The notes below the pieces were generated by a model that saw only the letters and a program-made list of their open reading frames with translations, was not told where the DNA came from and did no database searches. From the NCBI GenBank assembly GCA_038212375.1, contig JBBQUO010000005.1, forward strand, positions 1 through 33,069: a DNA stretch of 33,069 bases. Direction: 5' to 3'. The position numbers were made by a program, and so were the translations under genes. This document shows, piece by piece, positions 14,045 to 20,229 of this stretch. Positions within the stretch are counted from its first letter, which is position 1. Each line of letters opens with the position of its first letter. Origin of the DNA: JBGTNQ01 sp038212375 (GTDB lineage Bacteria; Patescibacteriota; Minisyncoccia; Phycocordibacterales; Zambryskibacteraceae).

Positions 14045-14180
14045 GAAAACGAAGTTTTCGTGGGATGAGCAAGCAAACTACTTTGCTTGCGTGGAGAATC
14101 GAAGGCCGGAACATGTCGCAAAGCGACGGTGAGGCGGGGTCGCGACCCTTACGAAGTAAAGGAGTTGTGACCGATTCTCG
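14045..14180 (+). repeat. Divergent second element C2 in tandem after C1
   Basis: It starts with the hairpin GAAAAC-GAA-GTTTTC (14045-14059), the same design as P0 of the other copies. An inserted hairpin CAAGCAAA/TTTGCTTG follows. GGAGAATCGAAGG (14093-14105) pairs through GAGAATCG with CGATTCTC at 14172-14179. The interior differs in sequence from the other copies but again folds into small hairpins (GTCGC-AAA-GCGAC, TTAC-GAA-GTAA). I infer a diverged or rearranged copy of the same element. Confidence 0.5.
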
Positions 14181-14203
14181 TATTTAATTTGGTTTTCTCC
14201 TCG

Positions 14204-14209
14204 TATACT
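14204..14209 (+). promoter_or_regulatory. -10 element of tRNA-Arg(UCG)
   Basis: TATACT lies 15 bases before the tRNA 5' end, so the transcript would start a few bases upstream of the mature tRNA. No clear -35 box is visible. Confidence 0.4.
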
Positions 14210-14224
14210 GTAAGATTACACAAT

Positions 14225-14299
14225 GCACTCGTAGCTCAACGGATAGAGTACTTGTCTTCGGAACAAGTGATGTGGGTTCGATTCCTGCCGGGTGCACCA
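14225..14299 (+). tRNA. tRNA-Arg (UCG)
   Basis: The cloverleaf has the acceptor GCACTCG/CGGGTGC with one G-U pair and the D-arm AGCTCAACGGATAGAGT. The anticodon stem-loop CTTGT-CTTCGGA-ACAAG gives UCG, and the T-arm is TGTGGGTTCGATTCCTGCC in shape. Discriminator A and CCA are encoded. Confidence 0.93.
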
Positions 14300-14306
14300 G
14301 CAACCA

Positions 14307-14415
14307 AAAAAACCGTAGGTTTTTTGTGCAGGAATCGAAAAGGTTGAGTATATCGCACGGAGCAGCAGCGAGTACGATACGAAACCTGTACAGTCCCTGT
14401 AAGTGACGATCCTGC
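14307..14415 (+). repeat. tRNA-trailer structured element, copy D (after tRNA-Arg)
   Basis: The order is: hairpin AAAAAACC-GTA-GGTTTTTT (P0, 14307-14325; its T run could also terminate transcription). GCAGGAATCGAA (14328-14339) is an exact 12-nt complement of the tRNA-Arg T-arm (14277-14288). P2 has outer stem AGGTT/AACCT (14341-14345, 14383-14387) with GA on both sides. P3 is TCCC-TGTAA-GTGA (14394-14406, one mismatch), and GATCCTGC (14408-14415) repeats part of the tRNA T-arm and can close P1. It ends 32 bases before cca. Confidence 0.75.
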
Positions 14416-14447
14416 AAATTGTTACTCTATAGGCTCTCTAAATCCCT

Positions 14448-15920
14448 ATGACCCCCACTTTCTCTATCCCTCCATCAGTTTCACGAGTAACAGAAACTCT
14501 AGAAAAAGCTGGTTTCGAGGCTTTTCTTGTAGGTGGTTGCGTGCGAGATCTATTTCTTGGTAAAGCTCCAAAGGACTGGGATGTAACAACAAATGCTAAC
14601 CCTGACCAAATAATTAACTTGTTTCCAAAGACATTCTATGAGAACGAATATGGCACTGTAGGCGTAGTAAATGAGGATGAGGTAGATGAGAGCATCAAGA
14701 TAGTAGAAGTCACTCCATACCGCACTGAGGGAGCTTACACGGACAATCGTAGACCAGACTTTGTGTCCTTTAATGCAACTCTTGCAGATGACCTTCAAAG
14801 ACGTGATTTTACCATCAACGCAATCGCTCTCAGTGTTTCAAAAAATGAAGTAGAAGATCCATTTATGGGGAGGGTTGCAATTCAGAAGGGGGTTATTGAG
14901 ACGGTAGGAAACCCGAAAGCTCGATTTGAAGAAGATGCTCTTCGTATACTGCGTGCCATTCGCATTCAAGCAGAAATAGGCTTCGAAATCGAACCTGAAA
15001 CAAAGAAGGGGATAGAAGATGCATCATTTCTCCTTACGAAAATTGCGAGAGAGCGAATTCGGGATGAATTTGTCAGAATGATCATGTCGAGAGAGCCGAT
15101 GAAAGCTATCAATCTGTGTCACGAGCTGGGATTACTCAAGTATATAGCTCCTGAGCTTGAAGACGCTATCGGTGTAGAGCAAAATCAGGCACATGTATTC
15201 GACGTGTGGACACATTTACTCAAATCTCTTCAGCATGCAGCAGACAGAGAATGGCCGCTCCATATAAGGCTAGCTGCACTTTTTCATGATATTTCAAAAC
15301 CAGAGACACGCCGTAAGTCCAAAGAGAGTGGGGAATGGACCTTTTATGGACACGAGGTCCTCGGAGCAAGGAAAACAAAAACAATCCTGGAAAATCTCAA
15401 GTTTTCAAAGGAAATCATCAGTACAGTGGTCAAACTTGTGCGTTGGCATATGTTCTTTTCAGATACAGAACAAATCACGCTCTCAGCAGTACGGAGAATG
15501 ATTGCAAACGTTGGAAAAGACCTCGTATGGGACCTTATGAATCTGCGTATGTGTGACCGCATAGGCACAGGAAGACCAAAAGAAGACCCCTATAGATTAC
15601 GGAAATACAAATCAATGATTGAAGAGGTGATGCATGACCCTGTGTCAGTGGGGATGCTCGCAATAGATGGGGGAGAGCTAATGAAAGAAACCCATATCCC
15701 TGCAAGTCCAAAGATAGGGTACATACTTCACGCACTTCTAGAGGAAACTCTTGAAAATCCTGCTTTCAATACAAAAGAGATTTTATTGAAAAAAGCAAAA
15801 GAATTGGCCATATTTTCTGAGGAGGAATTAAAAAAGCGGGGGGAATCAGGCAAAGAAAAACAAGAAATAGAGGAGGGGAAGATCCTCAAAAAAATCAGAG
15901 GCAAATATAAAGTTCAATAA
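14448..15920 (+). CDS. cca: CCA tRNA nucleotidyltransferase with HD domain
   Basis: The 490-residue protein is a class II nucleotidyltransferase of the poly(A) polymerase/CCA family. It shows FLVGGCVRDLFLG (26-38) and the metal-binding KDWDVTT (42-48, Asp43 and Asp45). RRDFTINA is at 118-125, and EEDALRILRAIR at 161-172 is the nucleotide-selecting region. An HD domain follows (LFHDISKPETR), and the C-terminus is a charged, Lys/Glu-rich tail. The enzyme adds or repairs the 3' CCA of tRNAs. That is needed here because two of the four tRNA genes lack encoded CCA. The HD domain suggests extra phosphohydrolase activity, as in E. coli Cca. The gene lies directly downstream of tRNA-Arg and element D, so readthrough from the tRNA promoter is possible. 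Confidence 0.95.
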   Translation: MTPTFSIPPSVSRVTETLEKAGFEAFLVGGCVRDLFLGKAPKDWDVTTNANPDQIINLFPKTFYENEYGTVGVVNEDEVDESIKIVEVTPYRTEGAYTDNRRPDFVSFNATLADDLQRRDFTINAIALSVSKNEVEDPFMGRVAIQKGVIETVGNPKARFEEDALRILRAIRIQAEIGFEIEPETKKGIEDASFLLTKIARERIRDEFVRMIMSREPMKAINLCHELGLLKYIAPELEDAIGVEQNQAHVFDVWTHLLKSLQHAADREWPLHIRLAALFHDISKPETRRKSKESGEWTFYGHEVLGARKTKTILENLKFSKEIISTVVKLVRWHMFFSDTEQITLSAVRRMIANVGKDLVWDLMNLRMCDRIGTGRPKEDPYRLRKYKSMIEEVMHDPVSVGMLAIDGGELMKETHIPASPKIGYILHALLEETLENPAFNTKEILLKKAKELAIFSEEELKKRGESGKEKQEIEEGKILKKIRGKYKVQ

Positions 15921-15949
15921 CTCTCTACCTTCGGTAGAGAGTTATTTCG
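15916..15949 (+). terminator. Terminator overlapping the cca stop codon
   Basis: AATAACTCTCTACC, the loop TTC, and GGTAGAGAGTTATT form a perfect 14-bp stem whose left arm includes the TAA stop of cca. A short T run follows. Confidence 0.8.
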
Positions 15950-16464
15950 CATAGTATTTTATACAAACAAAAACCACCCTAACAGTTGCGGTGTTTGGGC
16001 GGCTTATAGAAAGGGCCGCTCAGATTGCAAGGCGAAGGATGATATATCCGAAGAGTAAAAAATTTACAATAACGTTGGTGATATATGAATGTCCTTTTCG
16101 CTCTCCAAACCAAGCTGGTCTTTCGAGGATGATCAGTCCTTTTAATGTACAATGCAGAAAATTTTGTCTTTCAACTTCCTTTTCTGCGGATCCTCAAAAA
16201 GTATATCACTCTTCAAAGACATGTAAAATACAAATACCTAGAAATCTGTGGATAAGTCTTCGTTCGCAATGTCTTTTAGGAATACGTGTAATTCGTTGGT
16301 ACGAATTTGCTCATATTTGTGCCGTCGCACTGGGTAGTTTCCTAAAAGACACAGCTCACTCTTGATGGAAGTACGGGTGCAAATGAAGTTGAGAATGTTC
16401 TTAATACATAGGAATACAAACCGCATCAACATCTCACAGACAATTACAAACACCCTATTTAGCA
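15950..16464. other. 515-base region without a recognisable gene
   Basis: A + strand frame of 124 codons is open at 15991-16365, but its product is Cys/Ser/Ile-rich with no domain, so I do not accept it. On the minus strand, short protein-like stretches in different frames (for example LKGLIILERPAWFGERKGHS, near 16150-16090, followed by a hydrophobic stretch) hint at a decayed small membrane protein. The region also holds a perfect DnaA-box sequence, TGTGGATAA (16247-16255), and the foldable three-way junction at 16270-16351. I can only say it is an unresolved mix of a possible gene remnant and a possible structured RNA. Confidence 0.4.
16270..16351. other. Foldable three-way junction, possible structured RNA
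   Basis: A perfect 13-bp stem (TGTCTTTTAGGAA 16270-16282 with TTCCTAAAAGACA 16339-16351) encloses two perfect hairpins: AATTCGT-TGGT-ACGAATT (16290-16307) and GTGC-CGTC-GCAC (16319-16330). The strand of any transcript is not determined. It does not match tRNA, RNase P, SRP RNA or tmRNA signatures that I know. Confidence 0.4.
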
Positions 16465-17256
16465 CTACTTAAGCTCGACGAGAACAGGGCAATGGTCTGA
16501 GCCAAAAGTGTCACTGAGAATTTCAGCTTTCACAACTTTAGTGACGAGCTCTTTTGATACAAATATGTAATCGATTCTCCAACCAACGTTGCGTGCACGC
16601 GCGTTTGCAAAGTGACTCCACCACGAATAATGCCCGTTTCCTTTGGTAAACATGCGGAAGGTGTCGATAAACCCAACATCAATCATATTCTGGATTCCTT
16701 CTCTCTCCTCAGGAGTAAACCCTTTATTTTTAAAATTATCTTTTGGACGAGCAAGATCGTCTTCTGTATGGGCAACATTAAGATCTCCACAAAAAATTAC
16801 TGGTTTCTTTTTGTGAAGAGTTTTTACGTGTTCAAGAAACGCTGGGTCCCAACCTTTGTGCCTGAGAGGAATACGAGAGAGGTCGTCCTTTGCATTCGGT
16901 GTATAGACATTGACCACATAGAAATCTTTAAACTCTACAGTGACAACACGCCCCTCGGTATTTGGATCACCATATTCATCTTCAAGCTTATATTTCTTTA
17001 CAATTGAGGCAGGGAAGTCTACCGCAACAGAGAGGGGTTTTGTTTTCGTAAAAATCGCAGTTCCGCTATATCCCTTGCGCGTAGCTGAGTTCCAATACTC
17101 TTCATACCCTGGAAGCACTACTTCACTTTGACTTTGCATAGCCTTGGTCTCCTGGAGACAGAGGATATCGGGTTGATACTGCTCAATAAAGGGCACAAAA
17201 AGATTCTTCTTGTGCACTGCTCGTATTCCATTCACATTCCAAGAGATGATTTTCAT
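16465..17256 (-). CDS. xth: Exodeoxyribonuclease III / AP endonuclease
   Basis: The 263-residue protein has every conserved block of the ExoIII/APE family: ISWNVNGIRA (4-13), LCLQETKA (32-39, metal-binding Glu36), GYSGTAIF, VVNVYTPN, FCGDLNVAHTEDD (active-site Asp and Asn), GWRIDYIFVS and FGSDHCPV (Asp-His pair near the C-terminus). It cleaves DNA 5' of abasic sites and trims 3' ends in base excision repair, downstream of glycosylases such as the MutY-like protein in this window. The length is normal. The gene is monocistronic on the minus strand, 43 bases downstream of the TrmB-like fragment. Confidence 0.96.
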   Translation of the reverse strand: MKIISWNVNGIRAVHKKNLFVPFIEQYQPDILCLQETKAMQSQSEVVLPGYEEYWNSATRKGYSGTAIFTKTKPLSVAVDFPASIVKKYKLEDEYGDPNTEGRVVTVEFKDFYVVNVYTPNAKDDLSRIPLRHKGWDPAFLEHVKTLHKKKPVIFCGDLNVAHTEDDLARPKDNFKNKGFTPEEREGIQNMIDVGFIDTFRMFTKGNGHYSWWSHFANARARNVGWRIDYIFVSKELVTKVVKAEILSDTFGSDHCPVLVELK

Positions 17257-17299
17257 ATTTCGAATTATAGCGAATTGTTATAGATCATACGAACACACA

Positions 17300-17890
17300 C
17301 TATAATTCTGCAACTATTATTTTCGGATCCTTTGCCGTTTTCCACAATAGCTCAAAAATCGACTGAAGGGTTATATTTACTTCCTCGTTATTCAAGATAG
17401 AAGTATTCGTCCCATCAGTATATGAAACGATTCCTATTTTCTTTCCGTATATCACTATTTGAGATGGGACTGAAAAAAATGATGGATCGATGTACCTTCT
17501 CTCGATATAAAACTTTTTGTCTTGTTCTAGAAGTTCTGGAGTAATAGGAGCAGGTGAGATAACTCTGACCTTAATTCCCAAAAGCATTTGTTGTTCTCGT
17601 TGCTTTTGAATCAACTGCTGAGTTTCATCTGTCGACATATCTAGAAATGATCTAAATATGCATATGTTCGTATTTTCTTTCAAAATATAGGAATGGAGAA
17701 ACGTGATTCCCTTCTTACCATCAAAATGCTGAACCTTTGTGTGGTGGTGTTTTTTAGTAAATATTGCATCTTGCTCGACGATCGATTCCCCGAAAAAACA
17801 GATGGTAATCTGCGGGATCGTCGATAGTCTGAGACAAGGTGAGCACTCGTTTGATGCTAGGACCATGGTGAGGTTCAGTGATGGGCGCAA
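17300..17890 (-). pseudogene. TrmB-like regulator, C-terminal sensor part only
   Basis: From about 17770 to the TAG at 17302-17300 the protein resembles the C-terminal, PLD-like sensor part of TrmB-family transcription regulators: KVQHFDGKKGITFLHSYI, then ILKENTNICIFRSF, KVRVISPAP, ERRYIDPSFFSVPSQIVIYG and KKIGIVSYTDG. The N-terminal winged-helix DNA-binding domain that precedes this segment in relatives is absent. The open frame upstream (to 17890) encodes Cys/Ser-rich sequence with no helix-turn-helix and runs antisense to a better + strand gene. No good start codon lies close to the conserved part. I infer a 5'-truncated remnant; a stand-alone sensor protein with an unusual start is possible. 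Confidence 0.5.
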
Positions 17891-18053
17891 ACTCGCGCTC
17901 GAAGCTGAACCGGTAGAGATTACTCTAACGAAGGGTAAAATCTATTCGTTCACTGTGGAAGAAGTGTCGTGGTGGACTCGATATGGTTCAGAAATGCACC
18001 TTGTCAAAACCGTCGCGATTAACCAGTGTGGTTACGACAAGGAGGGGTCGTGA
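17802..18053 (+). CDS. Small beta-rich protein of unknown function
   Basis: From the ATG at 17802 the product is 83 residues with alternating hydrophobic and charged segments typical of a small beta barrel (MVICGIVDSL, MVRFSDGRKLALEAEPVEITL, KIYSFTVEEVSWW, MHLVKTVAI). I recognise no family. A strong terminator on the same strand follows 15 bases after the stop, which supports real transcription in this direction. Its first third overlaps the unlikely N-terminal extension of the TrmB-like fragment on the other strand. The longer frame upstream of 17802 is Cys-rich and not convincing. Confidence 0.55.
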   Translation: MVICGIVDSLRQGEHSFDARTMVRFSDGRKLALEAEPVEITLTKGKIYSFTVEEVSWWTRYGSEMHLVKTVAINQCGYDKEGS

Positions 18054-18068
18054 CCACCAAACATCGAA

Positions 18069-18097
18069 GTCTCGACTTAACAGTCGAGACTTTTTTA
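18069..18097 (+). terminator. Intrinsic terminator after the small protein
   Basis: GTCTCGACT, a short loop, and AGTCGAGAC followed by six T form a clear terminator in the + direction. It lies just beyond the 3' end of the convergent recombinase gene. Confidence 0.85.
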
Positions 18098-19012
18098 TGA
18101 ACGTTTATTATGGAATTTTTTATGAATATCTTTGAGATGTTTGTCAGTCACATGAGTATATATTTGGGTCGTTGCAATATTTGCATGACCGAGGAGCATC
18201 TGTACAGAACGGAGATCGGCACCATTTTGAAGAAGGTCGGTCGCAAAGCTGTGACGAATGACATGGGGGGTTACCTTTTTTGATACTCCGGCTTTTATTG
18301 CATAAAAACTGACGAGTCTCTCGATAGAGCGTGAGGTCAGGCGCTTCTCTCCATGGTTATTTTTGTTTCTACCGACATTTACAAACATTGCATCCTCCAT
18401 ATCGGTGCGCTTTGCCAAATACTTTCGTACCGCATCCTTTGCTTCTTGCGATATAAACACGACGCGAACCTTTTCTCCCTTTCCGCGAACGGAAAATTCA
18501 TCTCGAGAAAGGTCGAGGTCGCGAGGGAGGGAAGCGAGTTCAGAAACGCGGAGGCCAGTAGAGAATAGGAGTTCAAGAATTGCACGATCACGGAGCGCTT
18601 TCACTTCATCACCTTCAGGGGCTTTCATGATGCGGACCAATTCGTTTGAGGTAATAAGATCGAGTGAACGCTCAGGAACCTTAGCAAGCTCAATGCGATC
18701 GGGCGCAAGAGATGGTACGTCACGCTTCATCATATACTTAAGAAATGCGCGGAGTGCGATGAGGTAGTAATTTTGAGTTCGCTTTTTGAGTGTTTCCTTT
18801 CTTCCGCCTATAATCACACCTGATTCTTTTCTATTGAGCCATAAACGGTAGGTGCGCAAGACATCGTCAGTAATATCTATGGGATTTGCAAGCTTGGTTT
18901 CCTCCAAAAAGACCGACAGATAGTGATCATAGTTTTCTATGGTCTTTAAACTACGACCTCGGCTCACTTCGAGGTCTTCGAGGAACTGCCTTTTGAGTGT
19001 TATCAAGTCCAT
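18095..19012 (-). CDS. xerC/xerD-like: Xer-type tyrosine recombinase
   Basis: The 305-residue protein has the two-domain Xer architecture: an N-terminal SAM-like core-binding domain (1-100) and a C-terminal catalytic domain. The catalytic residues are Arg155 in STGLRVSEL, Lys178 in RGKGEKVR, His250 and Arg253 in HVIRHSFAT, His276 in LLGHANIATTQ and the nucleophile Tyr285 in QIYTH. Normal length and intact motifs indicate a housekeeping XerC/D/A protein that resolves chromosome dimers at dif sites rather than a phage integrase. No dif site was recognised nearby. Since this lineage may have a single Xer, I do not choose between C and D. Confidence 0.92.
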   Translation of the reverse strand: MDLITLKRQFLEDLEVSRGRSLKTIENYDHYLSVFLEETKLANPIDITDDVLRTYRLWLNRKESGVIIGGRKETLKKRTQNYYLIALRAFLKYMMKRDVPSLAPDRIELAKVPERSLDLITSNELVRIMKAPEGDEVKALRDRAILELLFSTGLRVSELASLPRDLDLSRDEFSVRGKGEKVRVVFISQEAKDAVRKYLAKRTDMEDAMFVNVGRNKNNHGEKRLTSRSIERLVSFYAIKAGVSKKVTPHVIRHSFATDLLQNGADLRSVQMLLGHANIATTQIYTHVTDKHLKDIHKKFHNKRS

Positions 19013-19064
19013 ATAGGCTTATTGTACCTTCCATTTATGCATTGTGCGACGTTATAAAAAGAGC

Positions 19065-19093
19065 TTGCAAGTGGATAGCTTTCGTGCTATTGT
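19065..19093 (+). promoter_or_regulatory. rpsO promoter, predicts a nearly leaderless mRNA
   Basis: TTGCAA (19065-19070), a 17-base spacer and TATTGT (19088-19093) lie so close to the ATG at 19103 that transcription would start about 2-4 bases before it. No Shine-Dalgarno sequence fits in this space. Confidence 0.5.
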
Positions 19094-19102
19094 CTTCACA
19101 TA

Positions 19103-19375
19103 ATGATTACCAAAACCAAGAAGACCAAGATTATTACCGAGACCAAGATCCATGATAAGGATACTGGTTCTCCGGAAGTTCAGATCGCTCTCCTCACAAA
19201 GCAGATCGAAGAACTTGCAGGTCACCTCAAAATACACGCAAAGGACAACCACTCACGACGTGGCCTCCTTTCTATGGTTTCTCGCAGACAGTCTCAAATG
19301 GGCTATTTGATGAAGAAGGATACCAAGCGCTACAATGCTTTGATGAAGAAGCTCAATCTTAAGAAGAAGGCTTAG
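19103..19375 (+). CDS. rpsO: 30S ribosomal protein S15
   Basis: The 90-residue protein is a standard S15: HDKDTGSPEVQIALLTKQI at 17-35, HLKIHAKDNHSRRGLL in the centre and MVSRRQSQMGYLMKKD near the end. S15 binds the 16S rRNA central domain early in 30S assembly. The 90-codon length and single-gene setting are usual. The ATG begins a few bases after the predicted start of transcription, so translation is probably leaderless. The usual S15 autoregulatory leader structures cannot be present in so short a leader. Confidence 0.97.
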   Translation: MITKTKKTKIITETKIHDKDTGSPEVQIALLTKQIEELAGHLKIHAKDNHSRRGLLSMVSRRQSQMGYLMKKDTKRYNALMKKLNLKKKA

Positions 19376-19492
19376 AGATCGCATCTATTTTCTTGCTATT
19401 TAATCCTCCAGAATCGCTCACGATCTGAAGGTTATTTGAAAACTTTAGCATTCTTAATCTCTTTTGGTTTTACCTTTTTACATGCTTCCGCG

Positions 19493-19498
19493 TATACT
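19493..19498 (+). promoter_or_regulatory. -10 element upstream of the NYN protein gene
   Basis: TATACT within GCGTATACTTGGG lies 79 bases before the ATG at 19577. The rest of the 200-base gap after rpsO holds only an imperfect inverted repeat near 19408-19434 that may terminate rpsO. Confidence 0.35.
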
Positions 19499-19576
19499 TG
19501 GGTAGTATTCATTTTTATACGAAGTTAATTATATATACGAGTAGGGCTCTTTTTTAGTACCCCTCTCACAATTTTT

Positions 19577-20131
19577 ATGGCAGTTATCAAACACAAAGAA
19601 CAACGCGTCGGAATTTTTATCGATGCACAAAATCTCTATCACAGCGCCAAGAACCTGTATCATTCAAAAGTAAATTTTAGCCAAGTGGTAAAAGATGCAC
19701 TCGCTGGGCGACACCTTATCCGAGCAGTTGCATACGTCATCACCACTGAAAGTGGAGAAGAGAAAAGCTTCTTCGATGCACTCGAAAAATCAGGTATTGA
19801 AACAAAGACAAAAAATTTGCAAATTTTTATGGGTGGAGCAAAAAAAGCTGACTGGGATGTCGGTATGGCAATGGATGCTGTAAAGATGGGCCCAAAGCTC
19901 GATACTATTATTCTCGTTTCTGGAGATGGAGATTTTATTCCTCTTGTTGAATATCTAAAAAACACCCACGGATGCCAAGTAGAAGTAGTCGCATTCGGCA
20001 AATCTTCTTCCGGTAAACTTATCGAGGCTTGCGATGATTTTCTTGACCTAGACGCAAACCCACGCAAATACCTTCTTGGTCGTCCCCAAAGAAAAAACCA
20101 GCATCGAGGTCAAACTGAAGAAGTGCAGTAA
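19577..20131 (+). CDS. NYN-domain (LabA/DUF88-like) putative RNase
   Basis: The 184-residue protein is a PIN-like NYN domain of the LabA/DUF88 family: VGIFIDAQNLYHS at 11-23 (first catalytic Asp), KKADWDVGMAMD in the middle and TIILVSGDGDFIPLVEYL with the paired Asp residues that complete the metal site. Such domains are predicted or shown ribonucleases that act in RNA metabolism. The C-terminus is a short basic Gln/Arg tail (GRPQRKNQHRGQ) that may bind RNA. No membrane segment is present. The gene is monocistronic, closed by a 17-bp hairpin terminator. Confidence 0.9.
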   Translation: MAVIKHKEQRVGIFIDAQNLYHSAKNLYHSKVNFSQVVKDALAGRHLIRAVAYVITTESGEEKSFFDALEKSGIETKTKNLQIFMGGAKKADWDVGMAMDAVKMGPKLDTIILVSGDGDFIPLVEYLKNTHGCQVEVVAFGKSSSGKLIEACDDFLDLDANPRKYLLGRPQRKNQHRGQTEEVQ

Positions 20132-20141
20132 TCGCATAGAA

Positions 20142-20178
20142 AAAATTACCGAGTAAGCTACGCTTACTCGGTAATTTT
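20142..20178 (+). terminator. Intrinsic terminator after the NYN gene
   Basis: AAAATTACCGAGTAAGC, a 3-base loop, and its perfect 17-bp complement ending in TTTTT form this hairpin. The A/T ends on both arms would allow bidirectional function. Confidence 0.85.
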
Positions 20179-20229
20179 TAAATAGCAGAAACACACTGTG
20201 ATAGAATGATAAGCATAAAAGCTTTTCTT

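Noticed and set aside
13851..14447. CRISPR array or T-box regulators in the tRNA region
   Set aside because: The repeated units are tRNA-linked hairpin elements without regular spacers, and no T-box specifier or antiterminator sequence is present.
15960..16010. Integron attC-like site near CCTAACAGTTGCGGTG
   Set aside because: The paired R', L', L'' and R'' boxes of attC are absent and no integron integrase is present.
15991..16365. 124-codon + strand frame after cca
   Set aside because: The product is Cys/Ser/Ile-rich without domain or plausible start context, and the region holds a paired structure and short coding-like stretches on the other strand.
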